This document shows, piece by piece, positions 1 through 9,438 of a DNA stretch of 64,000 nt. How positions within the stretch are numbered: position 1 is the stretch's first letter; each line of letters opens with the position of its first letter. Position numbers and translations under genes: made by a program. The stretch is from the NCBI RefSeq assembly GCF_039724765.1, contig NZ_CP155729.1:1931501-1995500 (forward strand). Reading direction: 5' to 3'. The DNA is from Sagittula stellata E-37 (GTDB lineage: Bacteria; Pseudomonadota; Alphaproteobacteria; Rhodobacterales; Rhodobacteraceae). The notes under the pieces are model-generated. The model ran no database searches and was not told the DNA's origin. It saw only the letters and a program-made list of their open reading frames with translations.

Positions 1-2
1 AC

Positions 3-1403
3 CCGGTACCGTCCGAAGACATGGAAACCGCCGACGCAACCGACGCAACGCCGTCGGCAAACGAGGCGCCTATGGTCTCCGATCCCTCCGCTCCGAGCTT
101 CGACACCGTTCGGGCAGAGCCGGGTGGTAGCACGCTGGTCGCGGGCGCCGGGCAGCCGGGCGCCGAAATCGACGTGCTGGTCGACGGAGATCCCGCTGCA
201 ACCGCCCTGATCGGCAGGGACGGGAGATTTGTGGCCTTCCTCGACCTGCCTTCCGAAGGCAAGGCGTCGGTTTTGCGCCTGCGCAGCCGCGCCGATAGCG
301 GAGAGGTGATGTCGCAGGATGAGGTCATTGTCGCCCCGGCAGCGTTGTCGAGCGACGTGACACAACCGCCGCGCTTCGAACAGCGTGCAGCTGCAGCACC
401 GGGGCCGCTGGGTCAGCCGCAGTCACCGGACCGTGCCGCCGTGTCCGGGTCGCAGCCCGACGCGACAGCGCTTGGCGCGGATACCGTCCGTACTGATCCT
501 GCCCAGGCCCCCAGCCCGGATGCCGTGGCCACTGCCGCGCCGATGCCGCAGCCGGGCAGCGTGCCTCAGGCGCTTGGCGATGACGTCGGGCAGGACGAGT
601 CTGTCCCGGCAGGAGAACTTGCGTCCTTCTCCGCGCCGCGACCGGCGACACCCGGCGGTCTTGACCTGGCTTCGACGTCCGGCAGCGCCCCTGTGGCAAC
701 CGACGATCCGGAGGCACCGCCCAGCGTGGCCACCGCTGAGCCGGGCGCGCCTGCCATGCCGGCAGACGCGGCGGCACCGGCGGGCACGCCGTCTGCGCAA
801 GACACCGACATCGCGTCGCGCGATCCCGCCCCGCAGCCGGACGAAACCGGGGCGCCGCAGGCGCCCAAGGTCTTCGTCTCGGGACCGCAGGGGGTGGAGG
901 TGCTGGCCTCTGGCCCGCTCCAGCCCGACGAGGTCGCGCTCGACACGATCAACTACGGCAGCGCGGGCGAGGTGCTGCTGACAGGCCGTGGGGCGGACGA
1001 TGCCTTTGTCCGGGTCTACCTCGACAATCGGCCCGTCACCACGTCGCGGATCGCCGAAAGCGGGCGCTGGAAGGTGCAATTGCCGGATGTCGATACAGGC
1101 ACCTACACGCTGCGGGTGGACCAGATCGACGGCGACGGCACCGTCCTCGCCCGCGTGGAAAGCCCGTTCCTGCGCGAGGACCCGGGCCTTCTGGCCAGCC
1201 TCGAACGAAGCGACGGCCCGATTTCGGAAATCACCGTCCAACCTGGCAACACGCTTTGGGGAATTTCCCAGGACCGCTACGGCCACGGCATCGAATACGT
1301 CAAGATCTTCCAGGCCAACCGAGAGCGTATCCGCAATCCCGACCTGATCTACCCCGGACAGATCTTCGACCTGCCGGACGGTACACCTGCAGCCACGGAG
1401 TGA
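3..1403 (+). CDS. LysM domain protein with Ig-like repeats, 5' end outside the window
   Basis: The reading frame is open from base 3 with no ribosome site before the first ATG at 21, so the gene very probably starts upstream of the window. Counting from that ATG there is an Ig-like beta segment at about residues 30-110, a long Ala/Pro/Asp-rich linker to about 300, a second Ig-like segment at 305-385 and a C-terminal LysM motif at 405-455 (key pieces QPGNTLWGIS and YPGQIFDLP). LysM binds peptidoglycan, so an envelope location is likely. Proteins of this layout are common in alphaproteobacteria, and their role is not established. The Atm1-like exporter follows 139 bases later on the same strand. 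The family call is firm and the function is unknown. Confidence 0.85.
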   Translation, partial: PVPSEDMETADATDATPSANEAPMVSDPSAPSFDTVRAEPGGSTLVAGAGQPGAEIDVLVDGDPAATALIGRDGRFVAFLDLPSEGKASVLRLRSRADSGEVMSQDEVIVAPAALSSDVTQPPRFEQRAAAAPGPLGQPQSPDRAAVSGSQPDATALGADTVRTDPAQAPSPDAVATAAPMPQPGSVPQALGDDVGQDESVPAGELASFSAPRPATPGGLDLASTSGSAPVATDDPEAPPSVATAEPGAPAMPADAAAPAGTPSAQDTDIASRDPAPQPDETGAPQAPKVFVSGPQGVEVLASGPLQPDEVALDTINYGSAGEVLLTGRGADDAFVRVYLDNRPVTTSRIAESGRWKVQLPDVDTGTYTLRVDQIDGDGTVLARVESPFLREDPGLLASLERSDGPISEITVQPGNTLWGISQDRYGHGIEYVKIFQANRERIRNPDLIYPGQIFDLPDGTPAATE

Positions 1404-1542
1404 TCCGGGGCTGGTTCTTCCCTCCATCGCGGGCTAGGTAAGGCGCTGCGCGGATGCCGCGCATGGCTGAGGCGCGGCCCTTGCCGACATGACAGACCCA
1501 GGCGCGCCCTTCGGGGCGGGCGTTAGGCACAGGAGCGCCCGC

Positions 1543-3375
1543 ATGGCCGCAGACACCACCGCAGCAGACACCACCGCAAAGGAGATTGCCCGCGAGGAAC
1601 GCCGCTCCGGCATGCGCACGATCCGCCGCGTTGGCCCTTACCTTTGGCCGGAAGGTCAGGACTGGGTGAAGCGCCGCGTGGTGATCTCCATGATTTTCCT
1701 GCTGGTGTCCAAGCTTATCGCGGTGGGCACGCCGATCCTTTACAAGCAGGCGGTGGACGCGCTCGACGGCAAGGTCTCGGACCTTGCACTGGGGGCGGTG
1801 GGCCTGACGGTCGCCTACGGTCTGGCGCGCTTGATGTCGGTGGGTTTCCAACAGTTGCGCGACGGCGTGTTCGCACGCGTCGGGCAGCGGGCCCTGCGGG
1901 CGCTGGCGCTCGAAACCTTCGAACACATCCACCGTCTGAGCCTGCGCTACCACATCACCCGAAAGACCGGGGGGCTGTCCCGCATCATCGAGCGTGGGGT
2001 GAAGGGCGTGGAATTCCTGCTGCGCTTCCTGTTGTTCAGCATCGGACCGCTTGTCCTCGAACTCGTGCTGGTGGGCGCCGTACTCTTCTACCTGTTCGAC
2101 GTCTGGTATCTGGTCGTCGTGGCAAGCGTCATCGGTTTGTACGTCTGGTTCACCTTCAAGGTCACGGAGTGGCGCGTGAAGCTGCGCCGCCAGATGAACG
2201 ATCAGGATACCGACGCCAACCAGAAGGCCATCGACTCGCTCCTCAACTTCGAGACGGTGAAGTACTTTGGCGCCGAAGGGCGAGAAGCGGCGCGTTACGA
2301 CCGGGCGATGCAGGGCTACGAGGCGGCGGCGGTGAAGACCGCGACGTCGCTGGCCATGCTGAACTTCGGCCAGTCGCTCATCATCACCACGGGTCTCGTG
2401 ATCGTGATGGTCATGGCGGCGGTTGGCGTGCAGAACGGAGCGCTGACCGTGGGCGACTTCGTCATGGTCAATGCCTACATGATCCAGATCACCATGCCGC
2501 TGAACTTCCTCGGCACCGTCTACCGCGAAATCCGCCAGGCGCTTGTGGATATGGGCGAGATGTTCGACCTTCTGGAGCAACCGCAGGAAGTCTCGGACAA
2601 ACCGGGCGCCCCCGCGCTGGCGGTGGCCGGCGGCGCCGTGGCGCTGGAAGACGTACGCTTCGGCTACGACCCGGCGCGCCCGATCCTGAAGGGCGTGTCG
2701 ATCAACGTCGGCGCGGGTGAGCGTGTCGCGCTGGTCGGACCGTCGGGGTCCGGCAAGTCGACCATAGGGCGGCTGCTCTTCCGGTTCTACGACGTGAACG
2801 GCGGCGCGATCCGCATCGACGGGCAGGACCTGCGCGACGTGACGCAGGACAGCCTGCATGCCTCCATCGGGGTCGTGCCGCAGGATACCGTGCTGTTCAA
2901 TGACACGATCCGTTACAACATCGCTTACGGACGCGACGGGGCCACCGAGGAAGAGATCGTGCAGGCGGCGCGCGCCGCGCAGATCCACACCTTCATCGAG
3001 GCGCTGCCAGAGGGCTACGATACGCAAGTGGGCGAACGCGGTCTGAAGTTGTCTGGCGGTGAAAAGCAGCGCGTCGGCATTGCCAGGACCCTTCTGAAGA
3101 ACCCGCCCGTGCTGCTGCTGGACGAGGCGACCTCGGCGCTCGACACAGAGACGGAGGCGTCGATCCAGGATGCGTTGCGCCGCGCGGGCGAGGGGCGGAC
3201 CGTACTGACCATCGCGCACCGCCTGTCGACCATCGCCGATTCCGACCGCATCGTGGTGCTCGAACAGGGCGAGGTGGTCGAGGAGGGAACGCACGAGGCG
3301 CTTCTGGACAAGGGGGGCCGTTATGCCGCCCTTTGGCAGCGTCAACAGGCGGAACAGGACGAGGAAGCGGCCTGA
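1543..3375 (+). CDS. Atm1-type ABC exporter, fused permease and ATPase
   Basis: A 610-residue half-transporter. Residues about 30-300 form the six-helix exporter domain and about 345-600 the nucleotide-binding domain. Visible motifs are Walker A GPSGSGKST, Q-loop GVVPQDT, signature LSGGEKQR, Walker B LLLDEATSALD and the H-loop histidine in AHRLST. Sequence and length fit the Atm1/HMT1 branch, whose bacterial members export glutathione-linked metal or sulfur species; the substrate here is inferred. ATG 1543 is preferred over an in-frame ATG at 1489 because AGGAG lies seven bases before it. The stop is ten bases from the stop of the convergent acyltransferase gene, so the two transcripts must meet in a very small space. 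Confidence 0.93.
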   Translation: MAADTTAADTTAKEIAREERRSGMRTIRRVGPYLWPEGQDWVKRRVVISMIFLLVSKLIAVGTPILYKQAVDALDGKVSDLALGAVGLTVAYGLARLMSVGFQQLRDGVFARVGQRALRALALETFEHIHRLSLRYHITRKTGGLSRIIERGVKGVEFLLRFLLFSIGPLVLELVLVGAVLFYLFDVWYLVVVASVIGLYVWFTFKVTEWRVKLRRQMNDQDTDANQKAIDSLLNFETVKYFGAEGREAARYDRAMQGYEAAAVKTATSLAMLNFGQSLIITTGLVIVMVMAAVGVQNGALTVGDFVMVNAYMIQITMPLNFLGTVYREIRQALVDMGEMFDLLEQPQEVSDKPGAPALAVAGGAVALEDVRFGYDPARPILKGVSINVGAGERVALVGPSGSGKSTIGRLLFRFYDVNGGAIRIDGQDLRDVTQDSLHASIGVVPQDTVLFNDTIRYNIAYGRDGATEEEIVQAARAAQIHTFIEALPEGYDTQVGERGLKLSGGEKQRVGIARTLLKNPPVLLLDEATSALDTETEASIQDALRRAGEGRTVLTIAHRLSTIADSDRIVVLEQGEVVEEGTHEALLDKGGRYAALWQRQQAEQDEEAA

Positions 3376-3385
3376 GCCCTGCGGG

Positions 3386-4036
3386 CTAAAGGGCGTTCAG
3401 AGCGGTCTGTGTCTCCTGGTAGAACTGGCCGAGGTCGGCGCCATGCACCACAGAATGATGCACCTGGATGTTGACGGCGACCTTGTGGCGGCCGTTCTCT
3501 TCCACGATCTTGCCCCAGGATACACGGGGAATGCAGTCGTCCGGCCCCGGCACCGCGTGGTCCAGCGCGGTGAAGTCCATCCAGGGCAGGCAGGACATGT
3601 AGGCCACGCCGTCGCCGCTGACGTCTGATGTCATCAACCCGGTCTCCGCCGCCGCAGCCTCGATCCGGTCCGCCACGTCGCGGTCGAAGGCGTGGAATTC
3701 CGGCTGCCATGGCAGGTAGGCGTAGGCAAACCCTTCCCGTTGACGGGGGACGGTGATCGACAAGCCGATGCGGTCGTGGCGCACCACCTCGTCGCCGCGG
3801 AACCTCGTGCGCAGTGCCTCGTTGGCGTTCAGACCGGCGCCCATTGCGTGGAGGCAAGCGCGGAACGGCGAAATCCGGTCCGCATGCCTTCGCGCCATCA
3901 GATGCGAGGCGTCAAGGCGGCAGGTGACGGCGTAGTGGGGGCGGGCATAACTGCGGAAGAAGTGGAAATGCTCGGCCCGGTCCCAGGTGGAGAGGTCGAT
4001 TGCCTCGGGTGTCATTGTGTCTGTCGGTGCGCTCAT
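3386..4036 (-). CDS. CatA-like chloramphenicol acetyltransferase-fold protein
   Basis: A 216-residue protein of the classical trimeric CAT fold, with the early FRSYARPHY segment and the late HHSVVHG motif (residues 193-199). In the family the second His of HHxxxDG is the catalytic base, and it is present here. The following Asp, which shapes the active site in known CATs, is His in this protein. The family includes acetyltransferases with substrates other than chloramphenicol, so resistance should not be assumed. Start ATG 4036 has a strong AGGGAGGA site. The gene converges on the ABC exporter and is divergent from the amidotransferase at 4377. Confidence 0.85.
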   Translation of the reverse strand: MSAPTDTMTPEAIDLSTWDRAEHFHFFRSYARPHYAVTCRLDASHLMARRHADRISPFRACLHAMGAGLNANEALRTRFRGDEVVRHDRIGLSITVPRQREGFAYAYLPWQPEFHAFDRDVADRIEAAAAETGLMTSDVSGDGVAYMSCLPWMDFTALDHAVPGPDDCIPRVSWGKIVEENGRHKVAVNIQVHHSVVHGADLGQFYQETQTALNAL

Positions 4037-4376
4037 CCTGTCCTCCCTGACATCTTCCCGGACCCGACCGGCGATGCCCGGACGAGTATAGGCATCGGAT
4101 CACTGGAAGCGTGCACGTTCAACGCGAATTCGTCGGTATGCCGCGTTCGACGGACTACTGAGAGACCGACGCAGCCCCGGACATTCGCTGCCGGGCCCGT
4201 CGGCGCGGCGCTGGAGGATCAACTGCCTTGCTTCAGCGGCACTTCGCATCGGTGATTTGCCGCATTCATGATCTTGGCTGGCAGATGTGTGCTGAAACAG
4301 GCTTGCCGTGCGCGTGCTTGATCTTTTTCTGAACCGCAATGTGATCTAAGTTATGGTGACAAAGAAGGAGCACGGC
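4037..4376. other. intergenic region between divergent genes
   Basis: About 340 bases between the divergent CAT-like and amidotransferase genes. It must hold both promoters, but I see no clear operator, hairpin or small gene. It is less GC-rich than the coding flanks. Confidence 0.6.
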
Positions 4377-5153
4377 ATGAAGCGCCCCGTCGTCGGCATC
4401 ATCGGCAACTCGCATCTCATCAACGATCAGTACCCCGCCCACGCTGGCGGGACGATGAACTCCGAGGCTGTTGCGCAGGTGTCCGGATGCATGCCTCTGG
4501 TTATTCCGCCCGACCCGCGCCTTGTATCGGTCGACGAGTTGATGGAGGTCTGTGACGGCTTTGTGCTGACCGGCGGTCGGCCCAACGTCCACCCCGAGGA
4601 ATACGGCGAGGAATGGACCGAGGCGCATGGCGCACATGACCGCTATCGCGACGGGATCACCCTGCCGCTGGTGCGCGCCTGCGTGGAGCGGGGACAGCCG
4701 TTCTTCGGCATCTGCCGCGGGTTCCAGGAGGTCAACGTGGCGATGGGCGGAACGCTCTATCCGGAAATCCGCGACCTGCCGGGACGGATGAACCACCGCA
4801 TGCCACCGGACGGCACCATCGAGGAGAAGTTCGCCCTGCGCCACAAGGTGACCTTGTCGGAGCGGGGTGTATTCCACCGGCTGTTCGGCGCGACCGAGGT
4901 GATGACCAATACCCTGCACGGGCAGGGCATCAAGACGCCGGGCCGCCGCATCGTGATCGACGGCCATGCCCCCGACGGCACGCCGGAGGCGATCTATGTC
5001 GAAGGTGCCAAGGGCTTCACCCTGTCGGTGCAGTGGCACCCGGAGTGGGATGCCGCGAACGATCCCGTCTCCCGCCCGCTGTTCCAGGCCTTCGGGGACG
5101 CCGTCCGCGACTGGGCGCGCGGCAAGCACACCGACCTGCTGAAAAGCGCCTGA
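4377..5153 (+). CDS. class I glutamine amidotransferase, PuuD-like
   Basis: A 258-residue peptidase C26-type enzyme. The nucleophile elbow FGICRG supplies the catalytic Cys, and QWHPE near the C-terminus supplies the His and Glu. An early FVLTGGRPNVHP segment fits the oxyanion region of gamma-glutamyl-GABA hydrolases. The family cleaves gamma-glutamyl amides such as gamma-glutamyl-GABA in putrescine breakdown. No other puu gene is next to it, so the substrate is open. ATG 4377 has AAGGAG eight bases upstream and is better than the in-frame ATG at 4353. The protein should be cytoplasmic. Confidence 0.9.
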   Translation: MKRPVVGIIGNSHLINDQYPAHAGGTMNSEAVAQVSGCMPLVIPPDPRLVSVDELMEVCDGFVLTGGRPNVHPEEYGEEWTEAHGAHDRYRDGITLPLVRACVERGQPFFGICRGFQEVNVAMGGTLYPEIRDLPGRMNHRMPPDGTIEEKFALRHKVTLSERGVFHRLFGATEVMTNTLHGQGIKTPGRRIVIDGHAPDGTPEAIYVEGAKGFTLSVQWHPEWDAANDPVSRPLFQAFGDAVRDWARGKHTDLLKSA

Positions 5154-5186
5154 TACGCGGGGACTGGGGGCCTGACTGCGAAGGGA

Positions 5187-5202
5187 CGGGCCCGAAGGCC
5201 CG
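5187..5202. terminator. GC hairpin between convergent genes, possible terminator
   Basis: CGGGCC-CGAA-GGCCCG forms a perfect six-pair stem between the amidotransferase gene and the convergent secreted-protein gene. No T-run follows on either strand, so the terminator call is weak. Confidence 0.35.
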
Positions 5203-5270
5203 ACGTGTCTCGCTGCAGGCCCATCCCTTGAGGCGCTGAGGGGACAGACGGTCTGCCCTGTCGCCATAGA

Positions 5271-6188
5271 TCACTGGAGAACGCAGAACTTCCAGTAATC
5301 CTGACCGATGTTGGCCTCTGCGTCCGGGGTCTGTGTGGCGTCCGGTTCGGCGCAGGTGCCGCCGTCCGTCGGGTGCCAGTTGCCCATGTACATCCAGCTT
5401 CCGCCATCCAGCGACGCCCAGACATGGGCGTTGGCCGTGTCGATGACATTGATCGTCAGGGAGGGCGCTTCGCCGAAGGCATTCTGCACCAGCACCGAAT
5501 GGCTGTAGCCGGGCTGCGGCGGCTGGCCGTCGAAGGTGCAGCGGTAGGGTTCTGTGAAACCCATGTCGCAGTCGCCGATCTGCGACTCGCCTACAGGCAC
5601 CTGGTAGAAGATCAGCGGCATCGCCGACGCGTTGGCGGCCGGCGGCGGGGCAGGCGGGGCGGGGGGCGTGGAGGGGACGGCCGACGCCATCTGGCCACCG
5701 CGCTGGACGCACTCCTCGACCTTCAGCGACGCCGCGGTGGAGCCGGCCATCGAATAGCCGCGTGCGCCCCGGGGGTCGTCGTTCACCGAGACGCGGACCA
5801 GCCCGGCGCCCTTAAGCAAAGCCAGCTCCTGGCCTTCCAGGAACCGCACCGCCCAGCCATCACGCAGATCGAACTGCGCGTCGATGCTGTACTTGTCGTA
5901 ATCCATCGTGCCGCCTTCGTAGACGGCGAAGACGCCGGTCGGGAAGATGAACCGCCAGTCGCCCTCGATCCGGTCGATGGCCACCGCGTCGCCGTCGATG
6001 ACGCGCGACGCCCGGCAGCCCACAAACCCGCGCCCGGGCTGTTCCGACACGACATCCACGCGCCAGCCGCGCACGTCGTTGAAATAGGGGGTCACGGTGT
6101 CGCCCGGCAGAACGACTTGGGCCTGCGCGATGCCGCTTTGGACAAGGCAAAGGAAAAGAGCCGCGAGGCCCCGAGCGATACGACGCAT
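5271..6188 (-). CDS. secreted protein of unknown function with two cysteine-containing halves
   Basis: A 305-residue protein with a clear Sec signal (RRIARG, then a hydrophobic stretch ending AQAQ). The N-terminal half, about residues 25-165, contains the pattern GFVGC ... YSMAGS ... VEEC, weakly like invasion-associated locus B (IalB) domains. A Pro/Ala linker near 180 separates it from a C-terminal domain with four Cys and many Trp, Tyr and Gly. I chose ATG 6188 because it gives the signal peptide and is preceded by GGGGAC; frames extending upstream lack a signal. Role unknown; a periplasmic or outer-surface location is inferred. Confidence 0.75.
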   Translation of the reverse strand: MRRIARGLAALFLCLVQSGIAQAQVVLPGDTVTPYFNDVRGWRVDVVSEQPGRGFVGCRASRVIDGDAVAIDRIEGDWRFIFPTGVFAVYEGGTMDYDKYSIDAQFDLRDGWAVRFLEGQELALLKGAGLVRVSVNDDPRGARGYSMAGSTAASLKVEECVQRGGQMASAVPSTPPAPPAPPPAANASAMPLIFYQVPVGESQIGDCDMGFTEPYRCTFDGQPPQPGYSHSVLVQNAFGEAPSLTINVIDTANAHVWASLDGGSWMYMGNWHPTDGGTCAEPDATQTPDAEANIGQDYWKFCVLQ

Positions 6189-6395
6189 GATGACAATGTC
6201 CCCGAGAATCTCGTTGCTCCTGCTATGGAGACTAGGCGTGGCCCTGACGTAGCGGCAAGCGAAGAACGAGCTTCTGCGCGGGTTATGCACCGCCTTTGCA
6301 CGGGGCGCGCGCATCCACTTCGACACCTTGCATCTTGCGGTTTTGCAGGCGCTATCGGCCCTCATCCATCGCTTGTGCGCCGGGCCCGCTGGGCG

Positions 6396-9149
6396 TCACG
6401 CCGCCTGCCTGAGCGACTGGGACATTTCTTTCAGCAGCATCGCCGTCTCGTGCCGTTTCAGGCAGGGGCGGGCGGTGGCACCGTACCAATCGGTGCCTGC
6501 GGTCAACTGCGGGAAAACCTCCATCAAGCCGGCGCGCTGGTCCGGCGCCAACCCAAGCAACGCTTGCGGCCCGATGAAGAAGCTCTCGGAAGCGACGCCC
6601 TCTGCCCAGATCACCTGATGGCGGTCGAGTGCGAGATGAATGTAGGTCACCTCCTGGCCTTCCTGCCGCGTCACCCCCTGCGTTCCCACGAGGTGTGTGG
6701 CGGCGGCAAAGACTTCGTCCTCGCCGAACAGCAGCTCTGCCTCGAACCCTTCGATCAGCAGCCGATGCTGTGGCGACACGAGCAACGGTCGCGGATCGCG
6801 CAAGCTGGGATCTGTCGGCAGCGTGTGCGGCGCGAGTCTGACAGGGGCCATCTTGCCGCGCGCAAGGCGGCGGCTTTCACCGATCCAGCGCAGCGGTTGC
6901 GGGCCATCGTCGCGGGTCACGATCAGGTCGCCGGGACGCAGCGTTTCAACCGCGCGATATCCGGCGGTCGTCAGGATACGTGTGCCGGGCGTGTAGCAGA
7001 TCACCTGGTCGATGTTCGAAAAGCTGACCAGCGTGCCGTCATACATCCGCACGGTGCCGGTCAGTTCGCCGTCGACGTCAGAGGTGATCTGCATCGTGCC
7101 ACGGTCGGCCACGCCGTTCAGGTTCAGCGTGTCGCCGCCCGACTGCCCTGTGGTCGACCCCTCGATGAAGATCGCGGCCGAACCGGCCTCTGCCAGGTCG
7201 ACAAGCGTGATCGTATCGTCGCCGCCGCCCGCGTCGATGGTGTCGCCCTGTGCGGCATGGATCAGGTCGTTGCCGGCCCCGCCGGCGATGCTGTCGGCGC
7301 CCTCGCCACCAGCCAGGACATCGTCTTCCGACCCGCCGTCCAGCGTGTCGACGCCCGCACCGCCGGACAACGTGTCGTTGCCGGTCCCGCCCGAGACGTG
7401 ATCGTTGCCATAGCCGCCATCGACGCTGTCGTTCCCATCTTCGCCGTATAGGCTGTCGTCACCGCCGAGACCGTCGATGGTGTCGTTGCCGCCGCCGCCG
7501 TAGATGACGTTGGTCCAGATGCCCTCCGGATCCGTCCCTTGCGCGTCGTAACCGGTCAGGCTGTCGTCGAAGGCCGAGCCGATGATGCCGTCCAGTCCGC
7601 CGCCGTTGGTGTCGCCGGTCGCATCGCCGCCCGAGAAGGTGTTTGTCGCAAGATCCACCGTCACGCCAGCGTCCGACGAGGCATAGGACGCGAAGTCCAG
7701 CCCGCTGCCGCCACTCAGCACGTCGGCCCCGGCGCCGCCTTCCAGCGTGTCATTGCCGCTGCCGCCTAACAGGCTGTCCGTCCCCTCGCCGCCAGTGAGG
7801 CTGTCGTCGTCAGCGCCACCATCGAGCGTGTCGTTCCCGGCTTCACCGTAGATCGTGTCGTTCCCGGTCCCGCCGGACAGGCTGTCGTCGCCCTGCGCGA
7901 TGGGCACGGCCTCGAACTGGACATCGGTGACCCAGATGCCCTGCGTGTTGCTCTGGAGGTTGCCGTAGATGATCTCGACCGTCGTTACCGGCCCGGCGAT
8001 CTCGATCAGGGCCGAACCGCCCGCGTCGCCGGTGGCCTCCGCCACGGTGCCGGCAGTGATCGTGTTGCCCGACACCGTGTCCGTGCTGCCGGCGGTGATC
8101 GTGACGGCAACGGGGGTGCCGTCGGCATCATAGGCGTTGATCGTGATCTGGTCGGTGTGGTTGTTCGCGCCCCAGTCGATGTCGTTGATCCGGAACGAGA
8201 CGTTGACAACCTCGTCCTCGACCGACGCGCCGGCAGAGCGGCCAAAGGTCATAGTCGTGCGCGAGGTCGCTCCATCGCCCTGGCCGAACAGGTACAGTGA
8301 AGAGGTGCCACTGAACCCTTCGTCGGCTTGTGAATATTGCGACTGGCTGGTGTCGACTTCGAATGTGGGGTTGTTGTTGCCGGTGCCGGTGAAGCCCAGC
8401 GTCACGTCGATGTTGCCGGTGTCCTGCGTGAAGCCGCCTGCCAGGTTGGTGCCGCTCGGACCCTGCTGGCTCCAGTTCAGATCCCCGGCGATATTGTCGG
8501 ACGTATAGCTGCCGTAGTCGCCGTAGATCAGGTCGGCGCCGTCCTCGCCCAGAACCGTGTCGTTTCCCCAACCCGCGACGACCGTGTCGTTCCCGGCGCC
8601 CGCCGCGATGGAATCAGCGTCGATACCGGTGGTGTCGTCGGGGCTCTCGCCGTGGATGTCCAGAAATGCCGGGTCGATGGAGTCGTCGCCCGATGTGCCC
8701 TCGATCACGCCGTTGGTGTAGTCGCGGAACGAAAAGGCGATGTCACCGGCCGCCACGTTCGGGTTCGAGTCGTAGGCGGAGACGGTGTAGGTCCGCCCCG
8801 CAACCATCGGCTGTTCGGACAGGGTGTAGTAGCCGTCTGCTCCGCCGCCTTCGATCTCGAGCTGTGCGACCTGGAAGGTCTGCCCGGTCACGCTGTCGGT
8901 GACGGTCCACACGAGTTCCGCGTCCATGTTGACGTTGGTCGAGGTGCCGGACGTCGTGGTCGCCGTGCCGAAGGCCGTTTCGTCGCCCGCGCTGTCGTCG
9001 TCCAGCGTATAGCCTTGGACGCCGGCCTCGTTGTCGGTGATCGTGGCGGTGGCGTTGTAGGTGGATGGCCCGGACCAGGTGAAGCTGCCCGAGGTCGGGA
9101 TCACGCCCTGGGGGTTCAAGGAATAGAATTCTACTCTGTACGTGGCCAT
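6396..9149 (-). CDS. RTX calcium-binding protein with C-terminal Hint domain
   Basis: A 917-residue acidic protein without an N-terminal signal, typical of type I secretion substrates. RTX nonapeptides of the GGxGxDxL kind occur in blocks at about 178-212, 418-490 and 540-650. A jelly-roll-like segment separates the first two blocks. From about residue 716 there is a Hedgehog/intein (Hint) domain starting CYTPGTRILT, with a later HLALDRHQVIWAEG segment. Hint domains self-cleave in inteins and hedgehogs; in these alphaproteobacterial RTX proteins autoprocessing is likely but not shown. No HlyB/HlyD transporter is adjacent. ATG 9149 has AGGA upstream. An 11-base direct repeat lies about 140 bases before the gene. 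Confidence 0.9.
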   Translation of the reverse strand: MATYRVEFYSLNPQGVIPTSGSFTWSGPSTYNATATITDNEAGVQGYTLDDDSAGDETAFGTATTTSGTSTNVNMDAELVWTVTDSVTGQTFQVAQLEIEGGGADGYYTLSEQPMVAGRTYTVSAYDSNPNVAAGDIAFSFRDYTNGVIEGTSGDDSIDPAFLDIHGESPDDTTGIDADSIAAGAGNDTVVAGWGNDTVLGEDGADLIYGDYGSYTSDNIAGDLNWSQQGPSGTNLAGGFTQDTGNIDVTLGFTGTGNNNPTFEVDTSQSQYSQADEGFSGTSSLYLFGQGDGATSRTTMTFGRSAGASVEDEVVNVSFRINDIDWGANNHTDQITINAYDADGTPVAVTITAGSTDTVSGNTITAGTVAEATGDAGGSALIEIAGPVTTVEIIYGNLQSNTQGIWVTDVQFEAVPIAQGDDSLSGGTGNDTIYGEAGNDTLDGGADDDSLTGGEGTDSLLGGSGNDTLEGGAGADVLSGGSGLDFASYASSDAGVTVDLATNTFSGGDATGDTNGGGLDGIIGSAFDDSLTGYDAQGTDPEGIWTNVIYGGGGNDTIDGLGGDDSLYGEDGNDSVDGGYGNDHVSGGTGNDTLSGGAGVDTLDGGSEDDVLAGGEGADSIAGGAGNDLIHAAQGDTIDAGGGDDTITLVDLAEAGSAAIFIEGSTTGQSGGDTLNLNGVADRGTMQITSDVDGELTGTVRMYDGTLVSFSNIDQVICYTPGTRILTTAGYRAVETLRPGDLIVTRDDGPQPLRWIGESRRLARGKMAPVRLAPHTLPTDPSLRDPRPLLVSPQHRLLIEGFEAELLFGEDEVFAAATHLVGTQGVTRQEGQEVTYIHLALDRHQVIWAEGVASESFFIGPQALLGLAPDQRAGLMEVFPQLTAGTDWYGATARPCLKRHETAMLLKEMSQSLRQAA

Positions 9150-9288
9150 GACAAACCGATCCTGTGCCCTCCCGGCATTGGCACGGAGGAGGGGCGCCTC
9201 GGAGGGCGGCAACTGCTCAAACGACGGCCTCTCGCGGGCCTTACGTTGATCGGTCTACGGGAGTGTGGCGGCGGTTTTGGGGAACAAT

Positions 9289-9309
9289 CGCGTCAAATTC
9301 GCGTCAAAT
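9289..9309 (-). promoter_or_regulatory. 11-base-period direct repeat upstream of the RTX/Hint gene
   Basis: CGCGTCAAAT occurs at 9289-9298 and again at 9300-9309, giving a direct repeat of exactly one helical turn. On the strand of the RTX gene it reads ATTTGACGCG twice. Such spacing is typical of OmpR-class response regulator sites. No regulator gene is nearby, so this is an inference from pattern only. Confidence 0.45.
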
Positions 9310-9438
9310 GTGGCCAAATGAGAAACGCGCGCGTGACGTGCCAGGACGGTTTGCAAACCCTACCACGGTGTCGGATCGGGTCATACGCCGCGCAAAGGAG
9401 GGGGCCGGACTTGGTGGGGGCCTTGGGTGGGCAGACAA

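Noticed and set aside
1300..3345. 681-codon open frame antisense to the ABC exporter
   Set aside because: It is a shadow of GC-rich third positions; it has low-complexity His/Arg/Asp composition, no start site and no domain.
7260..7900. Short regular repeats in the RTX gene
   Set aside because: They encode calcium-binding nonapeptides and are explained by the protein.
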